In this document: positions 12,857-24,512 of the stretch, one piece after another
How the letters are laid out: each line of letters opens with the position of its first letter
Numbering within the stretch: the first letter of the stretch is position 1
NCBI GenBank assembly: GCA_905250125.1
Contig: CAJNOL010000009.1
Location: 62,001-126,000 of the forward strand
Reading direction: 5' to 3'
Length of the DNA stretch: 64,000 nt
Source: Rotaria sordida
Taxonomy: Eukaryota; Rotifera; Eurotatoria; Philodinida; Philodinidae
The notes under the pieces: generated by a model
The model's input: only the letters and a program-made list of their open reading frames with translations
Databases searched by the model: none
What the model was told of the DNA's origin: nothing
Made by a program: the position numbers and the translations under genes

Positions 12857-14695
12857 ATTTTTAAAGTGAAAATGTTGTGATTTTTTTTTTGTTAAAAAAC
12901 TAAACGATATAAAAAGAACGAAAATAAAAATTGCTTATGGCAGATTTTGTCATAGTTTAAATTGTTTGTTTAGAGAAAAGAAACGAACAATTGGACGATT
13001 TTTAAAACGATTAAATGACATTTTATGTGTATTTTAAATTGAGATATAGTGATTATTGTTACCAGCAAATATTCACTTAAACTTAGATTAAAGAGTATTT
13101 TAAAAGATAATTAAAATAAATAATAATTAAACAGAATAAATTATGAGCAAGTATTTATATTCTGCATACATTTTGTGCCGATTATAGTAGAATTTGCTGG
13201 CGAAAAAGTTTGACTCTTATTTTTTTGTATTCTATTTACATATATGATATTACATATAGATAGGAATGTATTAGAATATTATGTGAATAATTTGATTTTA
13301 TATTGAAATCAACATCAATAAAGATAGAGTGCTTTGATAACACGCTTGCTATATGTGTCTTTGTAGTATAAGTTGTTCATGATTCTTGTACTATAATCGA
13401 ATCAATGTGATTATTATTAAGTAGCATTCACATATCACTTTTAAACACATTTATTAGAGATGAAATAGAAGTAGTAGGCGTCATCATTCAAATTCAGTTA
13501 ATTTTGATCGAAAGAAAACTACATCAAAGCTTCTATAGTAAAATCAAGTACGAACAAAGAGAATTTTTTGTTTAAAAATAGAAGGAATCTGGTTTTTTCC
13601 AAGAATATACTTATCTCATGCATATATATGATAATTGGAGAGGATGTGACCATAGCAGATACATGACATGAATGCTTGATAAAAATTATCTATATGTTAA
13701 TCTAATTTCCTGCATTTGACACGAATAAAATTTAAGTTAATATAGAAAATATATTTGTTTTTTTTTTATATTTTATTTACTCTTTATTATTTCTACCACT
13801 AACTCATAATGAGAGCTTATAAGATAAATTCTAATGAATAAAGAAATTCGAAGTATTTTATATTATGTTTTCCGAAAGATGTTCAAGATTTTAAATAAGT
13901 CGGATTCTAAACTTGATAATTAAAAAGTTTTGCTAATAAAAGTTTATTGTTGAATTTATGATTATCTCTTATCTTCGTTATACATATACATTATATTCTT
14001 AAAATCAAATATAAAAAAGAATTATTTATTGAAAAAAAAATAGAAATACATGAACAATATGTAAATTTTCTACAAATTTTAATTTTTATCAGTGAAACTT
14101 TACAATAGAAACTTTATTAGGAGTAATTGTTGGTCTGTTATTGGCGAAATTGAATTGTTGTAATCCATTGAATCTGTCATATGAGTTGACATCATATAAG
14201 AAAAATCAATTTTTGCCGAACATGTTCGATAGTAATTATGTTAAAAACCATGATAATAGTTTGACTTTCAAGAACAAAGCAGTAGTAATATGTTGTGCGT
14301 ATGGATATATCAGAGTTATAAATCGAGCATAAATTTTAAAAAACTATTAGCGTAATCCTTGAGGAATTAAAATGTGAAGCGGGATGTAGTTGCTGTTGCT
14401 AATCATAAGGAGATTACTTTATTCTATCTATTTTGAGACACATTTCTTTACTATCCTTATATTTAGTCTTCTATAAATGTAATAAGGAAGTAGTTTATAT
14501 ACTATAACATGATGTTATTGAGATATGATCTCTGATTGCATATTAACAACGTCCGCTACAGTCTGTCTGGCACAGGGACGAGGATACAAATGTCTACCCT
14601 ATCTATTGCAGCATTCATTTTAGACCGTATTTTACAAAAGATGACATAAGAGAGTTTCATTACAAACAGAATAAGAACAGAAATAGCGAAACGTC
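12857..14695. other. Intergenic, nothing recognised
   Basis: AT-rich DNA upstream of the B-box gene. A short open frame at 14141-14332 shows no domain, and no codon bias typical of the neighbouring genes. Confidence 0.5.
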
Positions 14696-15413
14696 TTAAG
14701 GGTATCCCCCCCTCTTTAGTGACCAAAAACTTGATGTCGAGCTGAGCCTAAGATACGATAGCCTGAAGTGCCCAATGCAACTAAAGACATTATTCGACTC
14801 TAAATATTTTACTTTTACGTAGTTATTAGATCGAGAAAATTTTTGTTTTCATAGTAATCGTATGTAAATTTTTTTCTTTTACTTAGCGTTTTGTAAAACA
14901 GTGATTTTCTAAATCTTGACTGCTTACGATCCCCTTTTTAGTTTGTCCGATCGAGCTGGAAATTTTACCACTAATACTTTGAAGTATTCTCCAGAGGTAA
15001 AATCAAGCGTTTTCATTTTTGATGTTCCTACTCAGAGTTACAGGGTCGCGAAAGTCAAGACCCAAAGCACAAACTCAAATCCTGGCGTATTTCTCCCATA
15101 AAAAAAACGAAAGTGAGATTTTTGAAAATCCTTAAATTTACCTCTGAGGAATAGTATTAGGCATCGATAAACAAAATTTCAGCCCAATCGGACAAACTTT
15201 AAGGGGGAGTCGTAATGTGTCAGGATGCGGACCTCTGGAAAACCAGAATTTTCCTGAAAACCCCACAAAAACTTATCTCAATTTTTTTTCTTCGAACACG
15301 TATCTCTTTATTTTTAGTGCTCTGTCTGTGCTAAAAATTTCAGCTTGATCGGTTGTACGGTCTTCGAGAACCAGCAAGTGTCAAAAAAGAGGGAGAGGCA
15401 GGGGTTCCCTTAA
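14696..15413. mobile_element. TTAA-flanked MITE, copy 1 (piggyBac-like target)
   Basis: A 718-bp element bounded on both sides by TTAA (14696-14699 and 15410-15413). The ends are inverted repeats: the left begins TTAAGGGTATCCCCCCCTC, and the right read in reverse begins TTAAGGGAACCCCTGCCTC. Both then reach CCCTCTTT and TGAC. No transposase frame is present. The element at 33254-33777 has related termini and interior. TTAA target duplication is typical of the piggyBac superfamily; that assignment is inference from the target site. Confidence 0.7.
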
Positions 15414-16593
15414 CATCGCTAACATTCAACACAATCATTGAGCTTCAACAATATTTTATTCAAGTTTTGTTCTTCATGATATTGTGAAATAACACTATAT
15501 ATAAAGATAATAAAAAGAAGGAGAGTAAAATATACACTAATGGCAACCATCATAAGCCCGTATATAGCTGGAAGAGATATTTGACATATACAACTGTTAG
15601 GTATTATTATAATGTGTGTATAACAACGCGATGAAAATGAGAAAGAAAATATCTATAGAGTAATAACTCAAATATCAAAAAATGAATATGATTGATGATA
15701 ACGATGCTGAGCAGTATTAACAGTAAACACATCGTACCAAAGATAATGTCTGCAATAATATACCGCAACTGAAAAAAATGTAGAGGAGCATGTATAACAT
15801 ATTGTTGACTCAGATGGTATCGATTAAGAAGCATGTTCCACAATCACATCTTGAAAAAAAAAATGATTGCCACTAAGAATCTAAAGAACTCAACTTCCTA
15901 TATGTTTTAATAATATCATGCTGATTCATTCATCTAGACATACATACATCATTCTATTTAACGAACTACTAGATAAATTTATCGTGTCTAGATCTAATTT
16001 TAATTTTTTTAAAATTTTCTATTCTATTTATTGAAAATACATGTTGCTATTCATAAAAATATAAAAACCTTAATCGTAAATAACAGACCACATATAGACT
16101 AAATATCCTAACATAATTGTCAATATTTTTCAGTCAATGGTATCCTTCAATGATGGATATAAAAAATTATTATACTTACAATATAAATATCATTCACAGC
16201 AAGACTATTTATGACCTTCATAAAATATGAATAATCATTTTTTAACATATCCTCTACACTCATATTTCAGATGCTATTACTTGTTCTTAGTTTTTATTTG
16301 ATAGGTTACATATATATTAACGAAAATCAGGTAGTATTTTTGTGTTTCTTGGTATATTTTTTGGAGCAAACTAATCCAAAGTGTTTGATTAACTTGATAC
16401 TTCATAGTTAAACATAAAAAACATACCTGGTTGACAAGAAAATAAAACGAGAGAGAAGAATAGAGAGGAAAAAAATCCATCTCAATATACATGTACATAT
16501 TGGCACAAGAGCTATTAAGTAGCAATATGAAATATAAATTATCGTTGTCGTTTTTGATTATTCATCATTTGATTTTTTTTTTCACAACTACAG
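15414..16593. other. Intergenic upstream of the cysteine protease gene
   Basis: No coding region was recognised. The last 20 bases before the ATG at 16594 form a T-rich tract ending in CAACTACAG directly against the start codon, a splice-acceptor-like arrangement described separately. Confidence 0.5.
16574..16593 (+). promoter_or_regulatory. Splice-acceptor-like site abutting the protease start codon
   Basis: A polypyrimidine stretch followed by ACTACAG ends one base before the ATG. It could be the 3' end of a 5'UTR intron or a spliced-leader trans-splicing site. Spliced leaders are known in rotifers. No upstream exon could be identified. Confidence 0.45.
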
Positions 16594-17235
16594 ATGAAGT
16601 TACATTGGTTTCTAATCTCAGCTATTTGTCTATTTGGTCTTTGCAAACCTACTCAAGGTTTATTTGATGGTTTATCTCTTCAAGATTATATTGATAATTT
16701 TGTTGATGCTGCTAAATTTAAAATAAATGGTATTTTAAGTCTTAATGATTCAACTGTTAATCGTATATGGTCTTATTTTAAATCAAAATATGGCCGTGCT
16801 TATTCATCACTTGGTTAGTTTAAGATAAACAAATTTATTTGTTTTTGAGAATTTGTTTTTGTTATTCTTGTTGTTATAGATGAAGAAAAACAACGTTTTC
16901 GTATATTTCAAAATCATCTTAGATATGTTCTTGAATCAAATCTAGAAAAATTACGTACATTTCAATTAGAATTAAATGAATTTGCTGATTGGACAATAGA
17001 AGAATTTAATTCATTAAAAAAAGGTCTTATTCCATCAACTAATTTACGGCGACATATGTCTTATGATGGTAACAACTATGAAGATTCAGTTCGTCGTAGT
17101 TTAAATAAACTTTATCAACATCATTATTATTTACGACGATTAAAACGAAATATGATTTATAGAAAACATCATGAAAAATATAATGACAGACGTGGATTTT
17201 CTAATTGGCTTTGGAATTTAGTTAATCCAGATTCA

Positions 17236-17269
<34 letters not shown>

Positions 17270-17958
17270 TTAGTCCACAACCAACTAGTTCATTTGATTG
17301 GCGTAGTAAAAATGTTGTTAGTGGTATTAAAGATCAACTTAAATGTGGATGTTGTTATGCATTTGCTACTGCTGCAGTATTAGAATCACTTTATGCTATA
17401 AAAACAAATTCAAAAACTGTTATTGAATTAAGTCCACAACAAATAACGGATTGTTCAAGTAATGGTAATAATGGTTGTAGTGGTGGAAATTTTCCGCCAA
17501 GTATTCGTTATATATCAGGACAAGGTAATAAATTAGCTACACTTGCATCTTATCCATATGCAGGAAGAAAACAAACATGTAAAACAACTGGAATTAATGA
17601 AATAAATCTTGGTAATGTTCAATATAAACCTATTCCAGAAAGTGATGAAAAAACAATGGCAGAAGCATTGGTTAATAATGGACCTTTATTTATTGGTCTT
17701 GATGCTGATTCACAATTATTTATGTTTTATAAAGCTGGTGTACTTAGTATAAGTAATTGTCCAACTGCTCGACAAGATATGGATCATGCTATGGTTGTTG
17801 TTGGTTATGGTTATGATAGTACACTTAGAATGTCTTATTGGATTATAAAAAATTCTTGGGGACAAAAATGGGGTGAAAATGGTTATCTTCGTTTAGTAAA
17901 AGATAAAAGTAATATGTGTGGTATTGCATCAATGGCTTATTATGCAAAATTAACTTAA
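16594..17958 (+). CDS. Secreted papain-family (C1A) cysteine protease precursor
   Basis: Cathepsin-like endopeptidase. Exons 16594-16813 and 16880-17958 join in frame to 432 residues across a 66-bp intron. Residues 1-22 are a signal peptide. An I29 inhibitor prodomain follows (about 60-115), with the NEFADWT motif. The mature domain begins near SFDWRSKN. The catalytic set is Q226, C232, H376 and N398, the last in the motif NSWG. GCSGG is present. Two features are unusual. The active-site motif is CGCCYAFA, where most papains have CGSCWAFA. The prodomain also has a basic, His/Tyr/Arg-rich insertion of about 70 residues ending in a poly-Asn run (17237-17268). It probably acts in lysosomes, the gut or secretions. 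It converges on the SGT gene, with about 300 bp between the stop codons. Confidence 0.92.
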
Positions 17959-18260
17959 ATATTTTTATCGTGTGCATATTTGTATCTTTTTTTTTTCTTT
18001 AAAGAAAAGACAACTTTAAATAATCAAGAAAACAAAAGGGTAGACACATTGTTTTGTATGTATATGAATACGATGAAATAATCAGTGAATAAGAAGAAAA
18101 ACAAAAACAAAAATGATGTATTGTTTACACACACACGAATTGTAAATAGAAATGCCGTAAACAGATCCATATCGATAATAATTAATAATAGTTTTGCTTC
18201 TATGATGATGATGGATTGTTTTGATCTGAGCTATTATTATGATCTATGCAAAAAACAAAA
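17959..18260. other. Convergent 3' intergenic gap
   Basis: About 300 bp between the stop codons of the protease and SGT genes. It is AT-rich, includes a short CA run near 18128 and must hold both polyadenylation regions. Confidence 0.5.
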
Positions 18261-19878
18261 CTAGATGTACAATTTTTTAATAACATTATTCAATATACTT
18301 GATGATCCATCGGAATTATTGTCAACTCCTGAATCATTATTTCCATCAGGTTGTGTTCGATTACCCATGCTGCGTCGAATAGATTCGATGAGATCAGGAT
18401 TATTAGCTGATAATTCCGAAGCCATACGTTGACCTCTGAAAATAAGAAAAAAATTCTTTTTTTTTTATTATTGTGTTCTATCATACGTTTGTAACAGAGT
18501 TTGTATACCGACTTCACCACCTTCTTGTGCTCCTAAATTTGTTACTAAATTAGCCATTCTATAAAAAAAACAATCCAAATGATATTCAAAATGTTTCAAT
18601 TTTAATAACAAAATTTCTTACAATCCCTGAACTTGAGGATTTTGAACAAATTGCATTGCCTATAGATTAACACAAAAAAAAAGATAAATTGAACATTTCT
18701 ATTTCTACAAAAAAAAACAAACCATATTCATCAATGAAGGATTATTAAAAAATGACATCATATCAGGTCCCCCGGCTGCACCAGGACCACCCATACCACC
18801 TAATAATGAACCAAACATTGATTGAAGATTAGGATCCTAAATAAATAAAAACACACAAACATGTAATTGATAATAAAAATTTAATTATTAACATACACCA
18901 GCTGGAGCAGCACTACCACCAGATGCACCATTCAATCGATCTTCACAAATTTTAATTGATTGTTTATAATTCTCATTATTTGGTTCTAATGCATGAGCTT
19001 TTTTATAAGCATCAAGTGCTTCATGTACTTTATCTAATGAAAGATAAATAACACTAAAAGAAATTTTTTATTAATTAATTTTCTAATAACAAAACAACAC
19101 AAAATTTTTAATATACCCAAGTCGTCCATAGGCTTTACTGTAATTAGGATCAATTTCAATTGAACGAAAACAATCACTTAATGCTTGATCATTATTATTT
19201 AATTTATTATGTGCAGCAGCACTACAAAAGAAAACTCTACGATATTGAAATAATCATTTGAACAATAACTTACCGATTACAATAATAAATGGCATTATTA
19301 CCATCAATTTTAATAGCTGCATTATATGCTTCTAATGCTTCTCGATATTTTTCTTGTTTAACAAATTCATTTCCTTCATTTTTTAATTTATCTGCTTGTT
19401 GTCGCATATCATCTGTTAATGGTACACTCATTGACTTTAAAGAAAAAGAAAAAGCAGAAAAGTTTTTATTTATAAATTTGATATAACATAAAAGATTTTT
19501 TTACCGGCTGTTCATTAGCACTAAGCCATGATGGAAACGTTGCAGTATGAGTTGTCGTTGTTGTCGTTGTCGTTGGAGTTTCGGATACAAGTGATAAAAG
19601 ATCTACAGGTGGACCATATGTTGAATTATTTTGTGTATTTGCAAGAGATACGTCATATGCTGTTTCAAGACATTGAACAGCAACTAAAATAAAAAATAGC
19701 AGTATTCCAATAGAAATCAAATCTTTTTCTGTTTTTTTTTTGTATAAGTCATATCGATAATATTACCTTCCATACTCTCACGTCGTTCAGGATTATCTAA
19801 TTCAGCTTGTATTTCTCCATCGAGAAATTTTAAAATCGCATAGACTAAACGTTGTTTTGCCATGTGTTGTTGAGACAT
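18261..19878 (-). CDS. SGTA: Small glutamine-rich TPR co-chaperone (SGT/SGTA ortholog), 9 exons
   Basis: Cytosolic co-chaperone that links Hsp70/Hsp90 with the tail-anchored protein and quality-control (BAG6/GET) pathway. Exons are 19878-19767, 19683-19505, 19434-19274, 19221-19117, 19053-18897, 18836-18723, 18659-18622, 18558-18487 and 18435-18261. The frame closes to 370 residues. The N-terminal ~40 residues match the SGT homodimerisation domain (helical, with LDGEIQ). Three TPR repeats follow, roughly residues 100-215. After them comes a Gly/Met-rich stretch with FNNPSLMNM and QFVQNPQ, the NNP/QNP signature of SGT C-termini. The C-terminal Gln richness of vertebrate SGTA is weak here. A TTTCTAG acceptor lies two bases before the ATG. 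Introns are 50-100 bp. Confidence 0.93.
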
Positions 19879-20400
19879 ATCTAGAAATATATGAGATCAT
19901 TGTTTTCTTTTTCTTTTGTGCCTTATTAGTAAAATCAAGTAAATATGAAATACTCAAAAATAAATGAAAAAAATCAACCCACCTAACATGTGTCACTAGA
20001 TGAGGTCGAGTGGAAGAACCAATTGATTTGAAAAAGTAAAATAGATGTCACTCAAATCTAGTAGATAGTTAAAAAAATTGAACTTAAGAAAATACAGAAA
20101 TAAGTATACATATTTTTGTCACAAATATTTAAAAAAACTCTTGATCCATATAAATATTATTGAGTTTGACGAAATTATGAATAGCTGTAGTTTACGACAA
20201 ATATAAGATATTATTTCGAAATTATTATAGAAATAAAAACAAAATTGTGTGTAAAGTATATTTGGAATAGTCGGCAATATTTTGTTTTTTTGTTATGCTT
20301 TATTGACTTTAATTATAGGTAAAAACGATATTACTAATCATGTAATTAGTATCATACATAAATTAATATTTATTTAAAGCAATTCTTAGATCAATGATTC
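19879..20400. other. Intergenic 5' region of the SGT gene
   Basis: AT-rich. No other gene was recognised. Confidence 0.45.
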
Positions 20401-20452
20401 CAGCACTTGAATTCATGGATTTCTGGCGGGGAGCCTGCAAGAAAGACGCTAT

Positions 20453-20628
20453 TTCCAACCGAAAAACTCCGGAAAATGGTATACACTGGGAAGCAGAAAT
20501 CCGGTGATTGTATTCAGCTGCTGGCTCTGTTCAATTCCAGCTGGAATTGGATAATTCTGATCACTAAATCCAATCTCTCGATACCTGCTTCCTACTTCCT
20601 ACTATTTTCCGGAGTTGTCCGATGGGAA
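20453..20628. repeat. GC-richer hairpin, probable short foldback/MITE remnant
   Basis: Imperfect inverted arms lie at about 20453-20500 and 20583-20628 and share the core AACTCCGGAAAAT. The surrounding block, about 20400-20680, is visibly richer in G and C than its flanks. It is read open on the plus strand over 92 codons, but that frame simply runs through both arms and shows no domain. Confidence 0.5.
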
Positions 20629-20827
20629 CTAGTCGTACCTCATTCATCTAGATTGAACGGAAGGAAATTATTCAAAGTAAACTAATATTTATTATAAAAA
20701 AAACCGAATAAGATATATAATCCAATAAAAATAGAATGTCTTTTTCATGTGTAAAATGAAAAGACAAAAAGATCAATAATATTTAAAAAATAAACAATCT
20801 TATGATGGTGACGAAGAAATTTAATTC

Positions 20828-21480
20828 TTACATCGAACTAACACCTTCATATAATGATTTCATATTTGCATCAATATTTAGCTCATTCATAACATTAACT
20901 ACATTTGAAATTGTAAAGCTATTATAACTAATGTTACATAACCAATAAAAATTAACATCAACAACATTCTGAAATCATGGTCCTCCACCACCTATATTAC
21001 ATAGTAGTCCTTGTTCGACATGATTGACGTGTGTCTGTTTTGAATTTGGAACATAATCACAACATATTTGAAGATTAAGACTAAAATAAAAATTAGCTGA
21101 GCAACCAAGTGCATATGTATATACTAAATATGAACAATTGAATCCAATACCTTGTGCATCAGTAACTGATTATGTATCGTCCATTGAATCTTGTTGAAAC
21201 TAGGAAAACAACATCATAATTAAAAGCAGTTGAGTTTTTCTCCATGCTTGTAGTACTATCATATGTTGAACTGATTGAATTCTATAGGGATCAGTAGTAT
21301 TTTAATAAGCTAGTATGAAAATACAATTATTATTAGCATGTGAAGTTTTTGTAGTTGTATTGTAGGACAAAATGTTCGACAGTAGAAATTAAATCATTAG
21401 ATTTTACATTAACAATAGAAACTGAACATGAGTAATATGATATCCTCACTTGTCAAAAAACATATCCTATCGTATAAATT
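20828..21480 (-). pseudogene. Degraded Cys-containing protein gene
   Basis: Reading the minus strand from about 21175 down to 20828 gives a long protein-like frame interrupted by in-frame stops: one ahead of SVTDAQGIGFNCSYL and another after the motif CNIGGGGP. Codon use matches the real genes nearby, and the segment includes YALGCSANFYFSLNLQICCD. The frame ends in a natural-looking TAA. A further protein-like piece, also with a stop, lies around 21345-21480. I do not recognise the family; the Cys spacing suggests a secreted domain. Splicing could remove one stop but not both with good GT/AG sites, so a dead gene is the simplest reading. Confidence 0.5.
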
Positions 21481-23006
21481 TGACGATCATTTTTGAAAAT
21501 ACGCCTTACTTGTGATATCATGATTTAAAAGAACTGAACCTGAAACTATTTAATTAAAGTTCAGTCATCACGCTACTATGATTTGATATTATTTTATGTG
21601 TCAGACTAGACAATATAATATTTATCGTTTTTGCTCTTTTGCGTCGATCAAATATCTGAAAGTTACGTATTCGTTTATTGTACGTGCCTGATGCGATTAA
21701 TATTGAACAAAAAGTATCAATAATAACAAAAACAGCAGGGTCTACTAATAAAATTTTGGAAAGAAGGTGGATAAAATGAATTGGTATCAATATATTTTTT
21801 TGATCGTTGCTCTGTTACAATTAAGAAGAAGAAGATATCAGACAGATTCCAATAGAAAATCTCACTATATGTAATATGATATTCATCAAACCCTCATATA
21901 TTATATACGATTGACTTGTCTATGTTATTGATCGAATTCTTGCTCCTATAACGGAATTGACAAGAAGAATAATGATTTGTATGTTTTTCATCTGTTCTTT
22001 TTTCTTTAAGAGCCATCAAATATAACTATTGGACGTTGTCTATATCTATATATGAATAGTTTTCAATAGTAATCATTCTGATAATATGATTTGCCATTGA
22101 TAATAAATATTTACAGAAAATATCGACAATTTACTTTCCATCTTTCATAAGCATTACTAATGAAATCTGATGGATCATTAATTTTCTTTTCAAGGAATGA
22201 AACAAAGAGTCAACAATTTTTCTTTCTACATATTACAACATACAATCAAACAGTAAACTAAATCGTTGCGTAATAAATAATATTTAATTTTCTTTAACCT
22301 TGACAAACTATTGCGTTTTTAACATTATTGAATAAATTTATTCATTTTTCTTTTATTTAAACTTGAATCTTAATATTAGTTTTATGTCTTTAAAAATCGT
22401 TATCTTCATCTATAGTCAATATTTAAAAATATATATATAGACTCATTTCGAAATTGTTTATTTTTATTATGAAGAGATTTGTATCCCTTATTTAAATAAT
22501 ATAATGTCATGAATCTCTGTTTTAGGTTAGTGTAGGAGTTATTTCAATCTCCTCCTTTTCCTTCGATTGACTAGCTTATCACAATGTTTAAGCTCTATAT
22601 GTACATGCATTTCTATTCTTCTTTACTGTCAAGCTGGACACATATACACGCACACGACTTAAACACAATTGAACGACCTTTGAAGGATATATGACATAAT
22701 AGACAAAAAAAAAAGAATAGGAAGGAGAAAGAGTATTCAAATAAAAAAGCCATACGAATTTAGAAGGTTATTGGTTACATCTTACGATAATGATCCCTCG
22801 TTTTACATTGACAAAAAAAAAACAACAACATTATAATAAATGTTGAGTATGTGAGCTTTAAGGAATGTGTTGTTAAAATAAGAATGTATTCGAAACAAGT
22901 GAGTTAAAAGTACTTTTTATTTTGTAAAAAAAAAAAATAAGAAACAAGAAAATTTTTCTTTTACTATAAGTATCAACGTCAAAGATTATGGCATTACGAA
23001 TAAATC
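21481..23006. other. Intergenic, nothing recognised
   Basis: AT-rich stretch between the pseudogene and the LRR gene. The short antisense frame at 21554-21790 has no recognisable content. Confidence 0.45.
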
Positions 23007-24197
23007 ATGTTATTCATAGTTATTTTTCTTGGTTTTTATGCAAGTACTGCTGAACTTGTGCCTTCTACTCCATGTGAATATATAACAGATGAAAAACTTC
23101 TTTGTCGACAAACATCTTTTATTGATAGTAATATTCCATTAAATAATAAATCAATTTATTCACATATAAAACATATCGAATGGATTGAATCAGGTGCATA
23201 TATTTTATCAAATGATCTTTTTCATTTATTTTCTAATCTTAAAAATGTTTCATTACGTTCAAATACAATAACATCTTTATCTATTTTACCATTTTGGCAT
23301 CATTTAAAACATATTTATCATCTTGATTTATCACAAAATCGTTTAATATCAATAAATAATCGTGATTTTCAATTATTTCATAATTTAATATCATTAAATA
23401 TTTCACTTAATTTTCTTACAGCAATTGAACCTATTTGGTTATTAATACCATTACAAATTATTGATTTATCGCAAAATGGTATTAATACAATAGGTTATAT
23501 GAAAATTCAAAATAGTACATCAGCATTAAATTCATGTTTATTAGAACAAATTTATTTAAATGATAATCGTGGCCTTCTATCATTTATACAATTACAAACA
23601 ACTATAATGAATGTTTGTCCATTTGTTGATCGATTTCAATTAGTGAATAATCATTGGCATTGTGCTTGTAGTGATCTTTTTAATTCACTAAAACATTATC
23701 GAACCTTAATTCTCATCGATGAACCTTCACAAACATTAACTGGTCAATGTGAAACACCTTTACCATTTCGTAATATTGATATACAAAAAATGAATGAAGA
23801 ATTAGCATGTAATCAACTTGTACTATTTGATTCAATACTTAATGAACAATCACAATCATCACCATCCTTATTTTCTTCTCGACAAATCATGTATCTATTT
23901 ATAATTGGTTGTATCATTGGAGTTATTATTGGTTTATGTTTACATTATTGTGTTCGTCGTTGTCATGATTTACTTTTTTATATATTATTTAAGTGTAATA
24001 GACAAAAAGTTGTAAATGAAAGACATCCAAATGAATCTGTTCAAATGGCTGATACTAATCATAATCCAAATCATTTTATTTATTGTCCAACAATTGAATC
24101 TGATTCATTACCAAGTTATTCTCAAGTTATGAATGATATATTTTATTTGGATATTATCAATCGACAACAACATAATGAACCCGATGGTGAATGTTAA
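23007..24197 (+). CDS. Single-pass leucine-rich-repeat membrane protein
   Basis: Intronless gene of 396 residues. A signal peptide covers residues 1-15. Four to five LRR units, roughly 65-190, include HLDLSQNRLISI and QIIDLSQNGINTI. A C-terminal LRR cap (LRRCT) with paired Cys (WHCAC, GQCE, ACNQ) covers about 215-270. One transmembrane helix lies at about 293-316, followed by a Cys/Arg-rich juxtamembrane stretch and a tail of about 75 residues with the motif PSYSQV, a PPxY-like or endocytic site. The layout is that of extracellular-LRR adhesion or co-receptor proteins. No TIR, Ig or kinase domain is present, so the function is not known. The stop lies 316 bp from the stop of HSDL2, to which it is convergent. 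Confidence 0.83.
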   Translation: MLFIVIFLGFYASTAELVPSTPCEYITDEKLLCRQTSFIDSNIPLNNKSIYSHIKHIEWIESGAYILSNDLFHLFSNLKNVSLRSNTITSLSILPFWHHLKHIYHLDLSQNRLISINNRDFQLFHNLISLNISLNFLTAIEPIWLLIPLQIIDLSQNGINTIGYMKIQNSTSALNSCLLEQIYLNDNRGLLSFIQLQTTIMNVCPFVDRFQLVNNHWHCACSDLFNSLKHYRTLILIDEPSQTLTGQCETPLPFRNIDIQKMNEELACNQLVLFDSILNEQSQSSPSLFSSRQIMYLFIIGCIIGVIIGLCLHYCVRRCHDLLFYILFKCNRQKVVNERHPNESVQMADTNHNPNHFIYCPTIESDSLPSYSQVMNDIFYLDIINRQQHNEPDGEC

Positions 24198-24512
24198 AAA
24201 CATGAAGCAAAATAAAAAAAGAACTAAAACGACAAATATCCTATTAAGTATAGGAGAAATTCCCATTTTCTTTCTGCTTTTATCTAAATGAAACTGTATG
24301 CTATTGCTTAGTTACCTAAGATTGAAAAAAAAAGAACTTATATTTCGAATATCATTGAAAAAAAACCAAATATTAAAATTTTTTTAGATGCTTTGTTTTC
24401 TACTAGTTCTATAGCAATAATCTTAATAAGTAATAAAAAAAAAGATCACTGATAATTAATAAAAAGAAAAAAAAAGCTTGTTATTAGTTTATATAAAATC
24501 AAAACCATCATT
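24198..24512. other. Convergent 3' intergenic gap (LRR / HSDL2)
   Basis: A-rich sequence with several A-runs and AATAAA-like hexamers on both strands. No gene was seen. Confidence 0.5.

Noticed and set aside
14916-15101. 61-codon plus-strand open frame
   Set aside because: It lies wholly inside the TTAA-flanked MITE and has no domain; a chance frame.
17237-17268. AAT repeat as a possible sequencing artefact
   Set aside because: It keeps the protease frame open on both sides as poly-Asn, so it is coding.
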